64,000 bases of DNA from Nocardiopsis endophytica (GCF_027706725.1 NZ_JAQFWQ010000028.1:1-64000), one strand, 5' to 3'. Positions 24,789 to 35,621 are shown, numbered from the stretch's first letter. Notes: a model not told the origin generated them from the letters alone. Numbers and translations are program-made.

Positions 24789-25166
24789 CGCCGATCCCTC
24801 CCCGTTCCGCCGTTCATCCGGGATCAGGATACGCACACAATCCGAATGATGGCGACATCTGAATGCGCGTCCAGTGGAAGGGCGCCGTCGGCGGATCCGG
24901 CGGGTCGGGCCGACCCCGTGTCCCGTGCGCGGCGCCCCTGCGTCGTTGATCTCGGGAAATGCGCCCCTAAAAGCGGCCCGGTAGCGTCGTTTCTCCCGAG
25001 ATCAACGCCGAGCACACCGGCGTTTCCACCACTCGATCGCCCCTGAGGCGGCACGTTCACCGCACTCGGTGGCCGAACCACCGGGCCGTGTCCGCTGCAT
25101 CCGCCGATGCACTCCCGGAGGGGGCGCGCGTCCACCTGAGAACCCGCCGGACGGCGGGAAGGCCGG
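24789..25166. other. Intergenic region holding repeat copy B
   Basis: The region upstream of the TetR gene includes an AT-richer patch (ATACGCACACAATCCGAATG near 24829) that may carry its promoter, then repeat copy B (24941-25019). The last 145 bp before the XRE gene end show no gene. Confidence 0.4.
24941..25019. repeat. Dispersed palindromic repeat, copy B (inverted relative to A)
   Basis: Terminal arms CGTTGATCTCGGG (24944-24956) and CCCGAGATCAACG (24995-25007) enclose GCGCCCCTAAAAGCGGCCC and AGCGTCGTTT. The reverse complement is nearly identical to copy A, and the identity extends outward through a GGTGTGCTC flank. It lies between two leftward regulator genes. Confidence 0.85.
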
Positions 25167-26012
25167 TCAGTTCCCCACGGCGCGCAGGGCTCCCGGGCGC
25201 AGGCCGGTGAGGCGGTCCAAGGCGGCGGCGGTGGCCGCGTCATCGGGGATGTACGCCAGCAGGTACTGGCCGTCATAGTCGGGCAGGTCAAGGCACTCGA
25301 ACGCCAGGCGCAGCTCCCCCGCTCCGGGGTGCACCCAGCGGTGCACGCCCCTGCGCGGTGGGAGGGTCGCCGCGTCCCGCCACCGCGAGGCGAACTCGGG
25401 GAGCTCCGACAGCTCCTCGACCAGCGGGAGCATGTGCCCGTCGCCCCAGGCCGCCTGGGAGCGCAGCCGGGCGGTCTGCGCGTCGGCCACCCGCTCCCAG
25501 TCGGGCAGCGCCGAGCGCGCGCGGGGATCGGCGAACACGAACCGCGTGAGGTTGGGCTCGGGCCCGTCCAAGAGTCCGGACGCCTCCACCAGCCGGGCGA
25601 ACCCGTTGGTGTGGGCGAGCACGTCGTCCAGGCGGTTGAACACCGCCGCGGGCGAGGGCTCCAGGCGCTCGACCAGTGCCCGGACCGTGGGCCGGACGGT
25701 GCGCCGGGGCGGCTCGGCGCTGTGGCACTCGCGGCCGCCGTCGGTCTTGGCGAGCCGGTGCAGGTGCACATAGGCGTCGGGCGTCAGCTGGAGCGCCCCG
25801 GCGAGCGCGGTGAGCACCTCCGCGGACGGGTTGCGGTCCCGGCCCTGCTCCAGACGGGTGAGGTATTCGACGCTCACCCCGGCGAGCGTGGCGACCTCGG
25901 AGCGGCGCAGGCCGGGGGCGCGGCGGCGCGGCCCCTCGGGCAGTCCGGCCTGGGCCGGGGTGAGGGCATCGCGGCGGGAGCGAAGGAACGCCCCGAGTTC
26001 GTTTTCGCCCAT
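25167..26012 (-). CDS. XRE-family regulator with MmyB-like ligand-binding domain
   Basis: The 281-residue protein (MGENELGAFLRSRRDALTPA) has the MmyB-group HTH (RRAPGLRRSEVATLAGVSVE, YLTRLEQGRDRNPSAEV) and a C-terminal ligand domain with VFNRLDDVLAHTNGFARLVE, RFVFADPRARSALPDW, RWVHPGAGELRLAFECLDLP and GQYLLAYIPDD. The ATG is 6 nt downstream of TAGACT with no ribosome site, so it is probably leaderless. It is divergent, across 101 bp, from an FMN reductase plus aldo/keto reductase pair, the likely regulated operon. Confidence 0.9.
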   Translation of the reverse strand: MGENELGAFLRSRRDALTPAQAGLPEGPRRRAPGLRRSEVATLAGVSVEYLTRLEQGRDRNPSAEVLTALAGALQLTPDAYVHLHRLAKTDGGRECHSAEPPRRTVRPTVRALVERLEPSPAAVFNRLDDVLAHTNGFARLVEASGLLDGPEPNLTRFVFADPRARSALPDWERVADAQTARLRSQAAWGDGHMLPLVEELSELPEFASRWRDAATLPPRRGVHRWVHPGAGELRLAFECLDLPDYDGQYLLAYIPDDAATAAALDRLTGLRPGALRAVGN

Positions 26013-26113
26013 GTCGGCAGTCTAGGGACAGCGGCCGCGCTGAGGGTGGCCCCCGTGGGGCCACCCCCGCGGCGGTCTGTTCCCGGCCGCGGCACGGCGC
26101 GAGCCTGAAGGGC

Positions 26114-26749
26114 ATGGACACCTTCAACGAGACACCGCTCAGAATCGCCGTCGTCATCGGTTCCACACGCCCGGACCGGCGCGGCGACTTCGTCGGGATC
26201 GACCGCAAGGGCGCCGTCGTGGGCCGGTGGGTGCAGGAGAAGGCGCAGGCCCGCGGCGACGCCGAGTACACGCTGGTGGACCTCGCCGAGGTCGGGTTGC
26301 CCATGTTCGACGAGCCGCTGCCGCCGGCGGCGGGGCAGTACACCGGGGACCACACCCGGTCCTGGTCGCGGACGGTCGACGGGTTCGACGCCTTCGTCTT
26401 CGTCACCCCCGAGTACAACCGGTCGGTTCCGGCGGCGCTGAAGAACGCCGTGGACTACCTGTACACGGAGTGGCACGACAAGGCGGCCGCCTTCGTGGGC
26501 TACGGCGCCGTGGGCGGAACGCACGCGGTGGACCACCTGCGGGGGATCCTCTCCGAGGTCCGCGTCGCGCACGTCCAGGCCCAGGTGATGCTGAACCTGT
26601 ACACCGACTTCGAGGACCTGCAGCACTTCGCCCCGGCCGACCACCAGGAGGAGGCACTGGGCTCGATGATCGACCAGCTCCTCCCCTGGGCGCGGGCGAT
26701 GCGCTCGGTGCGGGAGAAGGACGCGGTCCACGCGCCGGCGGGGGCGTGA
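26114..26749 (+). CDS. NADPH-dependent FMN reductase-family protein
   Basis: The 211-residue flavodoxin-like protein has the FMN phosphate loop IGSTRPDRRG near residue 15, LPMFDEPLPP, FVFVTPEYNRSVPAALKNAV (the isoalloxazine-contact PEYNxSxPxxLKNAxD motif) and VGYGAVGGTHAVDHLR. Such proteins reduce FMN, quinones or azo/nitro compounds with NAD(P)H. It has a GAAGGGC ribosome site. The aldo/keto reductase starts within 6 bp of its stop, so both form an operon under the divergent XRE/MmyB-like regulator. Confidence 0.92.
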   Translation: MDTFNETPLRIAVVIGSTRPDRRGDFVGIDRKGAVVGRWVQEKAQARGDAEYTLVDLAEVGLPMFDEPLPPAAGQYTGDHTRSWSRTVDGFDAFVFVTPEYNRSVPAALKNAVDYLYTEWHDKAAAFVGYGAVGGTHAVDHLRGILSEVRVAHVQAQVMLNLYTDFEDLQHFAPADHQEEALGSMIDQLLPWARAMRSVREKDAVHAPAGA

Positions 26750-26754
26750 GCGGC

Positions 26755-27738
26755 ATGCGGCACTTCCTCTTCGGCCGCACCGGGCTGCGGGTGTCGGAGC
26801 TGTTCCTTGGCGGCACGCCGTTCTTCGCGCGCGGCGACGGCGAGGCTCGGCGGAACCACCGCCGCCTGCTGGACACCTACGCCGAGGCCGGAGGGAACAC
26901 CATCGACACCGCTTCGGCCTACGGGGACTCCGAGGAGGTCCTGGGGGAACTCCTCCACGGAGACCGGGACCGGTGGGTCCTGGGGACGAAGTTCGGGCTG
27001 ACCCGGGACCCGGACGACGCCAACGCCGGGGGCACGCATCGCAGGAACCTCGCCCTGTCCCTGGACCGGAGCCTGCGGCGGCTCCGTACCGACCGCATCG
27101 ACGTGCTGTGGGTCCACCTGTGGGACCGCCACACCCCGATCGAGGAGACGATGCGGGCCCTGGACGACGCGGTCCGGGCCGGAAAGGTGCTGTACACGGG
27201 CATCTCCGACTCCCCGGCGTGGGTTGCGGCGCGGGCGGACGCGCTCGCCGAATGGCGCGACCGGACGCCGTTCGCGGGCATCCAGGTGCCCTACAACGTC
27301 GCGGCGCGCGGGGTGGAGCGGGACCAGTTGCCCATGGCCGGGCACCTGGGCCTTTCGGCGGCGGGGTGGCGCCCCCCCGCCCGGGGCGTGCTGGCCGGGG
27401 CAGGGGGCGGGACGCCGTCGGAGCGCGAGCGGGCGGCCGCCCGGGCGGTGGCCGAGGCGGCCGCCGAGACCGGGGCCGCCCCCGCCCAGGTGGCGATCGC
27501 GTGGACGCGGGCGCGGCGGGGGTGGGTGCACCCGATCATCGCCGCCTCGACCCCGGAGGTGCTGAAGGAGAACCTCGGCGCCGCCGGCCTGGAGCTGGAT
27601 GCGGAGGTGGTGGCGCGGCTGGACGCCGCCGCGGAGCCGGAACCCGGCTACCTGGAGGCGTTCACCTCCGATGCCGGGACCTCCCCGGGGGTCGTCGGCC
27701 GGGTCGGCGTCGTGTCCCGGCACGGTGGGGCGGCGTGA
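26755..27738 (+). CDS. Aldo/keto reductase
   Basis: ATG at 26755 is used; a GTG at 26746 overlapping the previous stop is also in frame. The 327-residue TIM-barrel protein shows Asp and Tyr of the catalytic tetrad in NTIDTASAYGDSEEVLGE, Lys in VLGTKFGLT and His in VLWVHLWD, with the cofactor site in the final third (IIAASTPEVLKENL). These enzymes reduce aldehydes and ketones using NADPH. Translational linkage to the FMN reductase suggests a joint role in detoxifying an electrophile or carbonyl compound; the substrate is unknown. Confidence 0.9.
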   Translation: MRHFLFGRTGLRVSELFLGGTPFFARGDGEARRNHRRLLDTYAEAGGNTIDTASAYGDSEEVLGELLHGDRDRWVLGTKFGLTRDPDDANAGGTHRRNLALSLDRSLRRLRTDRIDVLWVHLWDRHTPIEETMRALDDAVRAGKVLYTGISDSPAWVAARADALAEWRDRTPFAGIQVPYNVAARGVERDQLPMAGHLGLSAAGWRPPARGVLAGAGGGTPSERERAAARAVAEAAAETGAAPAQVAIAWTRARRGWVHPIIAASTPEVLKENLGAAGLELDAEVVARLDAAAEPEPGYLEAFTSDAGTSPGVVGRVGVVSRHGGAA

Positions 27739-27825
27739 GCCCCGAGTGAGCCGATGCCGCCGTCCTGACGGGTGGATCCGCCCATCTGGACGGCGGCGCC
27801 CCGGTCGTGGAGAGACCATGTCCTC

Positions 27826-28086
27826 ATGGCGCTGAGGAAGATCACCGTCATGGTCGACGAGGAGGACCTGAGGATCCTCAGGGAGGCCGCCGCCCGGGAG
27901 GGGCGTCCCGTGTCGGAGTACTTCCGGGAGGCCGTTCACCTCGCTGCGCTCCGGGCCCGCCGGTGGTCCGGGGAGTGGGACATTCCGGAGCCCGCCTCCG
28001 ACGCCTCCGGCGGGCGGAACCGGTTCTGTCCCCGTTCCGGGGGCCTGTGCCAGAATCCCTGCTGTGGGCAGCATCGACGCCGATGA
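27826..28086 (+). CDS. Ribbon-helix-helix protein with Cys-rich tail
   Basis: The 86-residue protein starts MALRKITVMVDEEDLRILRE after GGAGAGA. Residues 3-45 match a CopG/Arc-type ribbon-helix-helix (KITVMVDEEDLRILREAAAR, EGRPVSEYFREAVHLAALRA). The tail FCPRSGGLCQNPCCGQHRRR carries four Cys in 11 residues. The last 23 bp overlap the start of the AraC-type gene, and the Cys-rich tail is encoded where that gene's promoter lies, so the tail may be an accidental extension. It could be an orphan antitoxin or a regulator of the AraC gene. Confidence 0.6.
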   Translation: MALRKITVMVDEEDLRILREAAAREGRPVSEYFREAVHLAALRARRWSGEWDIPEPASDASGGRNRFCPRSGGLCQNPCCGQHRRR

Positions 28087-28510
28087 ACAGCGACTCCGGG
28101 AACTCGTCCTCCTCCGCCGTGTCCGGGACCGGATCGACCGGGAGTACGCGCGGCCGCTGGACGTCGAGGCCCTGGCGCGGGGCGTCCACATGTCCGCGGG
28201 GCACCTGAGCCGCCGGTTCCGGCAGGCCTACGGCGAGTCCCCCTACGCCTACCTCATGACGCGCCGCATCGAGCGGGCGATGGCGCTCCTGCGCCGCGGC
28301 GACATGAGCGTCACCGACGTCTGCTTCGAGGTCGGCTGCTCCTCCCTCGGGACCTTCAGCACCCGCTTCACCGAGCTCGTCGGCATGCCGCCCAGCGTCT
28401 ACCGGCGCGAGGCGGCCGGGACCGAGGGCATCCCCTCCTGTGTTTCCAAACAGGTGACCAGACCGGTCAGGAATCGAGAAGCTCCGCCGACCCCTCCTCG
28501 CCTAGCGTGA
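28064..28510 (+). CDS. AraC-family HTH regulator, DNA-binding domain only
   Basis: The GTG at 28064 is 7 nt after CAGAAT, so the transcript may be leaderless and initiated inside the upstream gene. Residues 15-115 contain both AraC HTH units (YARPLDVEALARGVHMSAGH, LSRRFRQAYGESPYAYLMTR; MSVTDVCFEVGCSSLGTFST, RFTELVGMPPSVYRR). There is no N-terminal sensing domain; at 148 residues it resembles MarA/SoxS-sized activators. Downstream 216 bp lead to a UvrA-like gene on the same strand. Confidence 0.85.
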   Translation: MGSIDADEQRLRELVLLRRVRDRIDREYARPLDVEALARGVHMSAGHLSRRFRQAYGESPYAYLMTRRIERAMALLRRGDMSVTDVCFEVGCSSLGTFSTRFTELVGMPPSVYRREAAGTEGIPSCVSKQVTRPVRNREAPPTPPRLA

Positions 28511-28726
28511 CCTGCACGGGCACGACGGCCGGGACGGCCACGGCGGTGCGGGCGATCCTTCCGCCGCACTCCGCCCCGGGCTCCCCGGCCCCCGCCGGCG
28601 CCGGGCCCCGCTGAGCGGCCCCGCGGCCGTGCCCGCCGCACGCCTGTCAGTGCGCTGTCAGTGCGAGGCGGCACCATGAGGGGTTCACACGACCGCCCCG
28701 CCGAAGGAATGACGGATGGAGAGACG

Positions 28727-31117
<2,391 letters not shown>

Positions 31118-31144
31118 GGGCCGGGGCGGACCCGTGCGCACGCG

Positions 31145-31186
31145 GCGGCGGCCGCCCGGCCCGGGAGGGGGCGGGGCGGCCGCCGC
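31145..31186. terminator. GC-rich hairpin between convergent genes
   Basis: Perfect 13-bp arms GCGGCGGCCGCCC (31145-31157) and GGGCGGCCGCCGC (31174-31186) with a 16-nt loop, midway between the UvrA-like gene and the ABC permease that converge here. It probably ends transcription in both directions; no T tract. Confidence 0.6.
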
Positions 31187-31208
31187 GCTCGTGGAGGCGG
31201 CCCGACCG

Positions 31209-32000
31209 CTACACCGAGGGGTCGCGGTTGTACAGCCGCTTCGCCCACAGGTAGGAGGCCAAGGCGATGGCGGCGCACCAGCCGAGCGCGAGCGGGGCGC
31301 TGTCCTGGATCCCCGTGCCCATCAGCAGCCCCCGCAGGGTCTCGATGATCGGCGTGAAGGGCTGGTACTCGGCGAACCACCGCAGCCCCGACGGGAGCGT
31401 GTCGGTCGGCACGAACCCGCTGCCCAGGAAGGGCAGGAACATCAGCGGCATGGGCACGTTGCTCGCGTTCTCCACACTCCCGGACGCGATGCCGAGCGCC
31501 ACCGTCAGCCAGGTCAGCGCGAAGGAGACGACGAGCACCAGCCCGACGGCGGCGAGCCACTCCCCGGGGCCGGCGGAGGGCCGGAACCCGAGCAGCACCG
31601 CCACCCCGGTGACGACGGTGACGGCGAACAGCGCCTGGATGAGGCTCCCGACGACGTGCCCGGTCAGCACGGACACCCGGGCGATCGCCATGGTGCGGAA
31701 GCGGGCGACGATGCCCTCGGACATGTCCATCGCCACCGAGATGGCGGTGCCCTGCGCGGTGGTCGCCATCGTCATCAGCAGGATGCCGGGGACGATGTAG
31801 TCCAGGTAGGCGGCCCGGCCGCCGGAGTCGCCGCCCAGTCCGGTCCCCATGGCGTCGCCGAAGACGTAGACGAACAGCAGCAGCATGAGGATCGGCATCC
31901 CGATGAGCATCAGCGTCACGGACGGGTACCGCCACATGTGTTTGACCTGGCGGCGGACCATCGTCGCCGAGTCGCCGAGGGCGTGGGTGAGCGCGGTCAT
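31209..32000 (-). CDS. ABC-2 transporter permease (DrrB-like)
   Basis: The ATG at 32000 begins MTALTHALGDSATMVRRQVK. The 263-residue protein has six membrane segments and the ABC-2/DrrB pattern: TMVRRQVKHMWRYPSVTLML, YLDYIVPGILLMTMATTAQG, an amphipathic EGIVARFRTMAIARVSVLTG coupling segment, and PFLGSGFVPTDTLPSGLRWF with YQPFTPIIETLRGLL. It starts 2 bp after the stop of the ATPase gene, so both are made from one mRNA and form a drug-type exporter. Last gene of the RHH-DUF4097-ATPase-permease operon. Confidence 0.92.
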   Translation of the reverse strand: MTALTHALGDSATMVRRQVKHMWRYPSVTLMLIGMPILMLLLFVYVFGDAMGTGLGGDSGGRAAYLDYIVPGILLMTMATTAQGTAISVAMDMSEGIVARFRTMAIARVSVLTGHVVGSLIQALFAVTVVTGVAVLLGFRPSAGPGEWLAAVGLVLVVSFALTWLTVALGIASGSVENASNVPMPLMFLPFLGSGFVPTDTLPSGLRWFAEYQPFTPIIETLRGLLMGTGIQDSAPLALGWCAAIALASYLWAKRLYNRDPSV

Positions 32001-32002
32001 GG

Positions 32003-32992
32003 CTAGGCCGCCTTTCGCTGGGCGTGGACGGGGGGGTTCTGCGTGCCGGCGCCGTCGCCGGCGCCGTGCCCGGTGAGGGCGAGGAAGACGTCGTCGAGGT
32101 CGGGCGTGTGCACCGACAGCTCCTCGACCGCGATGCCCGCGTCGTCGAGGCGGGCCAGCAGCGACCGCAGCCCGGTGACCCCGGTGTCGCCGGGCACCTG
32201 GAGGGCCAGGGCCTCGTCGTCGCGGCGGCCGCCGAGGAGGCGGGCGGCGTCGTCGAGGCCGGCCGCGGTGTCGAAGCGCAGCCGCACGTGCCCTCCGGCG
32301 ACGCGCCGCTTGAGCTCGTCGGCGGTGCCCTCGGCCGCGATGACGCCGCGGTCGAGCACCGCGATCCGGTCGGCCAGCCGGTCCGCCTCCTCCAGGTACT
32401 GGGTGGTGAGGAAGACGGTGACCCCGTCGGCGACCAGGCCGCGGATGATGTCCCACAGGCCGCGGCGGCTGCGCGGGTCCAGTCCGGTGGTGGGCTCGTC
32501 GAGGAAGAGCAGGCGCGGGTCGCCGACCAGGCTCATGGCCAGGTCGAGGCGGCGGCGCATGCCCCCGGAGTAGGCGGCCGCCGGTTTGCGGGCGGCGTCG
32601 GTCAGGTCGAACCGCTCCAGCAGCTCGGCGCCGCGCCTGCGCCCGGCGCGGCGGCCCAGCCGGTGCAGGTCGGCCATCAGGCGCAGGTTCTCCTCGCCGG
32701 TGAGCAGGCCGTCGACCGCCGAGTACTGGCCGGTGACGCCGATCCCGGCGCGCACCGCGTCGGGCTCGCGCACGGGGTCGTGGCCGAGGATGCGCATCCG
32801 GCCCTCGTCGGCGCCGATGAGCGTGGTGAGGATCTTGACCATGGTGGTCTTTCCGGCGCCGTTCGGGCCCAGAAGCGAATACACGGTCCCGGCGGGGATG
32901 TCCAGGTCGATGCCGTCGAGCACGGTCTGGTCGCCGTAGGACTTGCGCAGCCCGGCGGCCGCGACGGCCGTTCGGGCGGGGGATGGTGTCAT
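32003..32992 (-). CDS. ABC transporter ATP-binding protein (DrrA-like)
   Basis: The 329-residue ATPase shows Walker A GPNGAGKTTMV, Q-loop VTGQYSAVDGLLTGEENL, signature YSGGMRRRLDLAMSLVGDP, Walker B LLFLDEPTTGLDP and the H-loop variant FLTTQYLEEADRLADRI. The Q in place of His (TTQYLEEA) is characteristic of the DrrA group. A C-terminal domain of about 100 residues (GLRSLLARLDDAGIAVEELS, DLDDVFLALTGHG) matches the DrrA regulatory tail. It pairs with the permease 2 bp downstream for ATP-driven export of a hydrophobic compound, unidentified. Confidence 0.93.
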   Translation of the reverse strand: MTPSPARTAVAAAGLRKSYGDQTVLDGIDLDIPAGTVYSLLGPNGAGKTTMVKILTTLIGADEGRMRILGHDPVREPDAVRAGIGVTGQYSAVDGLLTGEENLRLMADLHRLGRRAGRRRGAELLERFDLTDAARKPAAAYSGGMRRRLDLAMSLVGDPRLLFLDEPTTGLDPRSRRGLWDIIRGLVADGVTVFLTTQYLEEADRLADRIAVLDRGVIAAEGTADELKRRVAGGHVRLRFDTAAGLDDAARLLGGRRDDEALALQVPGDTGVTGLRSLLARLDDAGIAVEELSVHTPDLDDVFLALTGHGAGDGAGTQNPPVHAQRKAA

Positions 32993-33148
32993 GTCGGCCT
33001 CTCTTCCGTGCGCGGGGCACGATTGATCCGGTGATCCGATGTGTGTCGTGGCGGTGGGGCCGTCGGCCCCGGTGCCGGAGGCGGGAGGGGAGGTGCGTGC
33101 CCCGGGGCCCGGCCGTCCCGGCGGTGCGGAGCGGCCGGGGCGCCGGGG

Positions 33149-33943
33149 TCAGGCGCGGCGGACGACCACGTCGCCGTAGGCGGACCTGGCGTACACCTCG
33201 ACCGTCTCCTCCGAGGCCTCCGGGCCTTCGGCGGCGTCCAGGGAGGTGTGCACGGTGCCGTGCTTGGAGTCGACGTCCAGCCAGGCGGCGGTGCCCTCGC
33301 GGATGCCGACCTCCACCTCCCCGTAGTTGGCCTGGAGGTTCACCGCCCCGCGGACGACCTCGCCGACCCGGATGACGCCGTAGGGCGTGCGGGCCTCGAC
33401 CGAGTCCAGCGCGCGCTCGGCGCTGAGGTCGCCGTGGGAGGTGGCCATGCGGAGCGGTCCGGTGACCGTCCCGAGGGTGATCGAGCCGTTGGTGCTCTTG
33501 ACCGTCGCCGACCCGTCGACCGTCTGGGCGCGGATCCAGCCGTTGGAGGTCGTGAGCTCGGAGGTCCCGGTCGCGCGGTCGACGGCGATGTTGCTGGAGT
33601 TGGCCGTGATCCGGGTCGAGCCCACGTGCCCCTCGCACCGGATGTTGCCGTACCCGGAGGCGGCGACGATGTGCGACTCGGCGGGCAGCTCGACGGTCAC
33701 GTCGACCATGCCCTTCTGGAGCATGCGGCCCACGGCCGAGGCCTTCTGCGAGGCGACCGTGAGGCGGCCGTTGCCGTAGTCGACCTGGACGCGCTCGGCG
33801 GCGCGGACGTCGGCGTCCTTGCCCGGGTCGCGGGGGCGGACCTCGACGACGGTGTCGGTGCGGTCGGTGGCGTTGACCAGGACGCCTCCGGCGACGATGT
33901 CGATGTCGGCGGTGATCGGCTCGGGCGTGGCGAATTCGGGCAT
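33149..33943 (-). CDS. DUF4097-family beta-repeat protein
   Basis: The 264-residue protein (MPEFATPEPITADIDIVAGG) consists of repeated short beta-strands typical of DUF4097: VDYGNGRLTVASQK, VTVELPAESHIVAASGYGNI, ANSSNIAVDRATGTSELTTS, NGWIRAQTVDGSATVKSTNG, SITLGTVTGPLRMATSHGDL and ANYGEVEVGIREGTAAWLDV. The family is an adhesin-like right-handed fold, without known enzymatic activity. It has no signal peptide or membrane segment. In actinomycetes it commonly sits between an RHH/HicB-like protein and a DrrAB-type ABC exporter, exactly as here, so it may scaffold or regulate that exporter. Confidence 0.9.
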   Translation of the reverse strand: MPEFATPEPITADIDIVAGGVLVNATDRTDTVVEVRPRDPGKDADVRAAERVQVDYGNGRLTVASQKASAVGRMLQKGMVDVTVELPAESHIVAASGYGNIRCEGHVGSTRITANSSNIAVDRATGTSELTTSNGWIRAQTVDGSATVKSTNGSITLGTVTGPLRMATSHGDLSAERALDSVEARTPYGVIRVGEVVRGAVNLQANYGEVEVGIREGTAAWLDVDSKHGTVHTSLDAAEGPEASEETVEVYARSAYGDVVVRRA

Positions 33944-34053
33944 GACAGTCTCCCCGTCTGGCGGTGGTGGGCGCCTTCGCTGGCCGAAGGCGTGCGGTGG
34001 GTTCGGTTGTCGGTGCCCGGCGGCGCCGGGCGGGGGCGGGCCGACCGGCCGGG

Positions 34054-34596
34054 TCAGCGGACCCAGCCGGTGTAGCCGCGGCCCACCCGGCGGCCGGCGT
34101 TGCGGTCGGTGCCCCGGGCGCCCGGGTCGAGGGCGGCGCCGACGGCGCGGACCAGCCAGGCGTTGACCGAGAGGCCTTCGAGGCGGGCGGCCTCCTCGAC
34201 CCGCGGCTTGAGGCGGTCGGGCAGGCGCAGGGTGATGCGCGAGGTGCCGCCGTCGTCGGCCTCCGGCGGCGGCGCGGCGGCGGGCTCGGGGGTGACGTCA
34301 CCGTGGTGTCGCGGTGCCGCCGGGGCGGCGTCGCCCGTGGGGGCAGGGTCGGAGGGGGGCGGCGTCACGATGAAGTCGGCCTGCCCGCCGCGCAGCCGCA
34401 CCTCGACCGAGCCGGGGGCGACGTCGCGGGTGATCTCGTCGGCGGCCGAGGACAGGGCGTCCAGCAGGGCCAGGCGTGCGGCCGGGTCCAGGGCCGCGCT
34501 CAGGCGCTCGGCGATCACCCGGGTGTCCTCGCCCCCGGCTTCGGCGGCCGCCAGGAGCTGGCGGCGGAGGTCGTCGACATACGGCGTCAAATCCAT
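34054..34596 (-). CDS. RHH/HicB-antitoxin-like DNA-binding protein, operon regulator
   Basis: The 180-residue protein starts MDLTPYVDDLRRQLLAAAEA and has a helical N-terminal domain (residues 1-75), a Pro/Ala linker (80-115), and a ribbon-helix-helix domain (SRITLRLPDRLKPRVEEAAR, LEGLSVNAWLVRAVGAALDP). It resembles the HicB-like toxin-antitoxin proteins in DUF4097-ABC operons; no toxin gene is adjacent. ATG is 6 nt after the -10 CATAGT with no ribosome site, so the mRNA is probably leaderless. A perfect operator lies between -35 and -10, consistent with autorepression of the whole operon. Confidence 0.85.
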   Translation of the reverse strand: MDLTPYVDDLRRQLLAAAEAGGEDTRVIAERLSAALDPAARLALLDALSSAADEITRDVAPGSVEVRLRGGQADFIVTPPPSDPAPTGDAAPAAPRHHGDVTPEPAAAPPPEADDGGTSRITLRLPDRLKPRVEEAARLEGLSVNAWLVRAVGAALDPGARGTDRNAGRRVGRGYTGWVR

Positions 34597-34602
34597 GCCA
34601 CC

Positions 34603-34632
34603 ACTATGACGTCACGAGTGACGTCATGTCAA
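34603..34632 (-). promoter_or_regulatory. Promoter with palindromic operator in its spacer
   Basis: On the minus strand -35 TTGACA (34632-34627) and -10 CATAGT (34608-34603) are 18 nt apart. The spacer holds most of a perfect palindrome, ATGACGTCAC-GA-GTGACGTCAT, at 34606-34627. A further half-site GTGGCGTCAT lies at 34641-34650. Binding of the RHH protein here would block the promoter. Confidence 0.75.
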
Positions 34633-34826
34633 GCACCGGAGTGGCGTCATATGGGGGTCGGCGTGACGCACCCCTGGTCGCGCGGGTGCGGACGGCCCAT
34701 GTACCAGGGGTTCGGCGGCCGGTCGCCGGGCTTTGCCGTCCGTAGAGCGAGATTGTCGGTGGCGGGGGTCACACTCGAAGAGTCCGGAATCACCGGTCAC
34801 CGATCCGACGGCGAAGGAAACACGCC

Positions 34827-35621
34827 ATGATCACCACCGACTTCCTGACCGGATCCCCGTGCTGGGTCGACCTCGGGGCGCCCGACACGGACGCCGCCGC
34901 CCGCTTCTACCGGTCGGTCCTCGGCTGGGAGGCCGAGTCGGCCGGCCCCGACGCCGGCGGCTACACGTTCTTCAAGTCCGGCGGCCGGACCATCGGCGCG
35001 GTCGGCCCGCTCGGCGAGGACGACGGCCGTCCCGCCTGGATGGTCTACTACTCGGTGCCCGACGCCGAGGCGACCGCGGCGGCGGTCGAGAAGGCGGGCG
35101 GCACGGTCCGGGCCGCTCCCATGGAGGTCATGGGCTTCGGCGCGATGGCGCAGTTCAGCGACCCCCAGGGCGGGATGTTCGCGGTGTGGCAGCCCAAGTC
35201 CTTCCCGGGCTTCGAGGCGGCCGACACCCACGGCGCCCTCAACTGGGCCGAGCTGTGGACCACCGACGCGGCCGGTGCGCGGGCCTTCTACGACCAGGTC
35301 TTCGGTTGGTCCTTCGAGGACACCGAGCTGCCCGGCGGCGGAGGCACCTACACGCTGCTCACCCCGGCCGGCGCCGGGCCCGAGCGGATGCACGGCGGCA
35401 TGATGGAGATGCCCGCCGAGAACCTGCCGCTCACCGGGGGCGACGCCGACTGGCACCCGGTGTTCCAGGTCGACGACTGCGCCGCCGCGACGTCGGCGGT
35501 CGAGCCCGCCGGGGGGAGCGTGCTGATGGGGCCCGACGACGCCCCCGGCGTGGGCCGCCTGTCCGTGTGCACCGACGCGGCCGGGGCCGACTTCGTCCTG
35601 CTGGAGCCCGCGCCCGCGTGA
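34827..35621 (+). CDS. VOC-family protein with two glyoxalase domains
   Basis: The 264-residue protein carries two vicinal-oxygen-chelate modules: CWVDLGAPDTDAAARFYRSV, LGWE, TIGAVGPLGEDDGRPAWMVY (residues 10-130) and NWAELWTTDAAGARAFYDQV, FGW, VFQVDDCAAATSAVEPAGGS (140-262). Two fused modules are typical of actinomycete 27-kDa antigen-like proteins that resemble glyoxalase and bleomycin-resistance proteins; these bind a metal or a drug. The metal ligands cannot be assigned with confidence. GAAGGAAACACGCC precedes the ATG. Apparently monocistronic. Confidence 0.9.
   Translation: MITTDFLTGSPCWVDLGAPDTDAAARFYRSVLGWEAESAGPDAGGYTFFKSGGRTIGAVGPLGEDDGRPAWMVYYSVPDAEATAAAVEKAGGTVRAAPMEVMGFGAMAQFSDPQGGMFAVWQPKSFPGFEAADTHGALNWAELWTTDAAGARAFYDQVFGWSFEDTELPGGGGTYTLLTPAGAGPERMHGGMMEMPAENLPLTGGDADWHPVFQVDDCAAATSAVEPAGGSVLMGPDDAPGVGRLSVCTDAAGADFVLLEPAPA

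Noticed and set aside
24789-24840. Palindromic TetR operator just upstream of the long TetR gene.
   Set aside because: The AT-richer patch contains no convincing dyad.
31209-34301. A single 1030-codon minus-strand frame spanning permease, ATPase and DUF4097 genes.
   Set aside because: The frame only joins the permease to out-of-frame readings of its neighbours; each real gene has its own start and the ATPase and DUF4097 lie in other frames.
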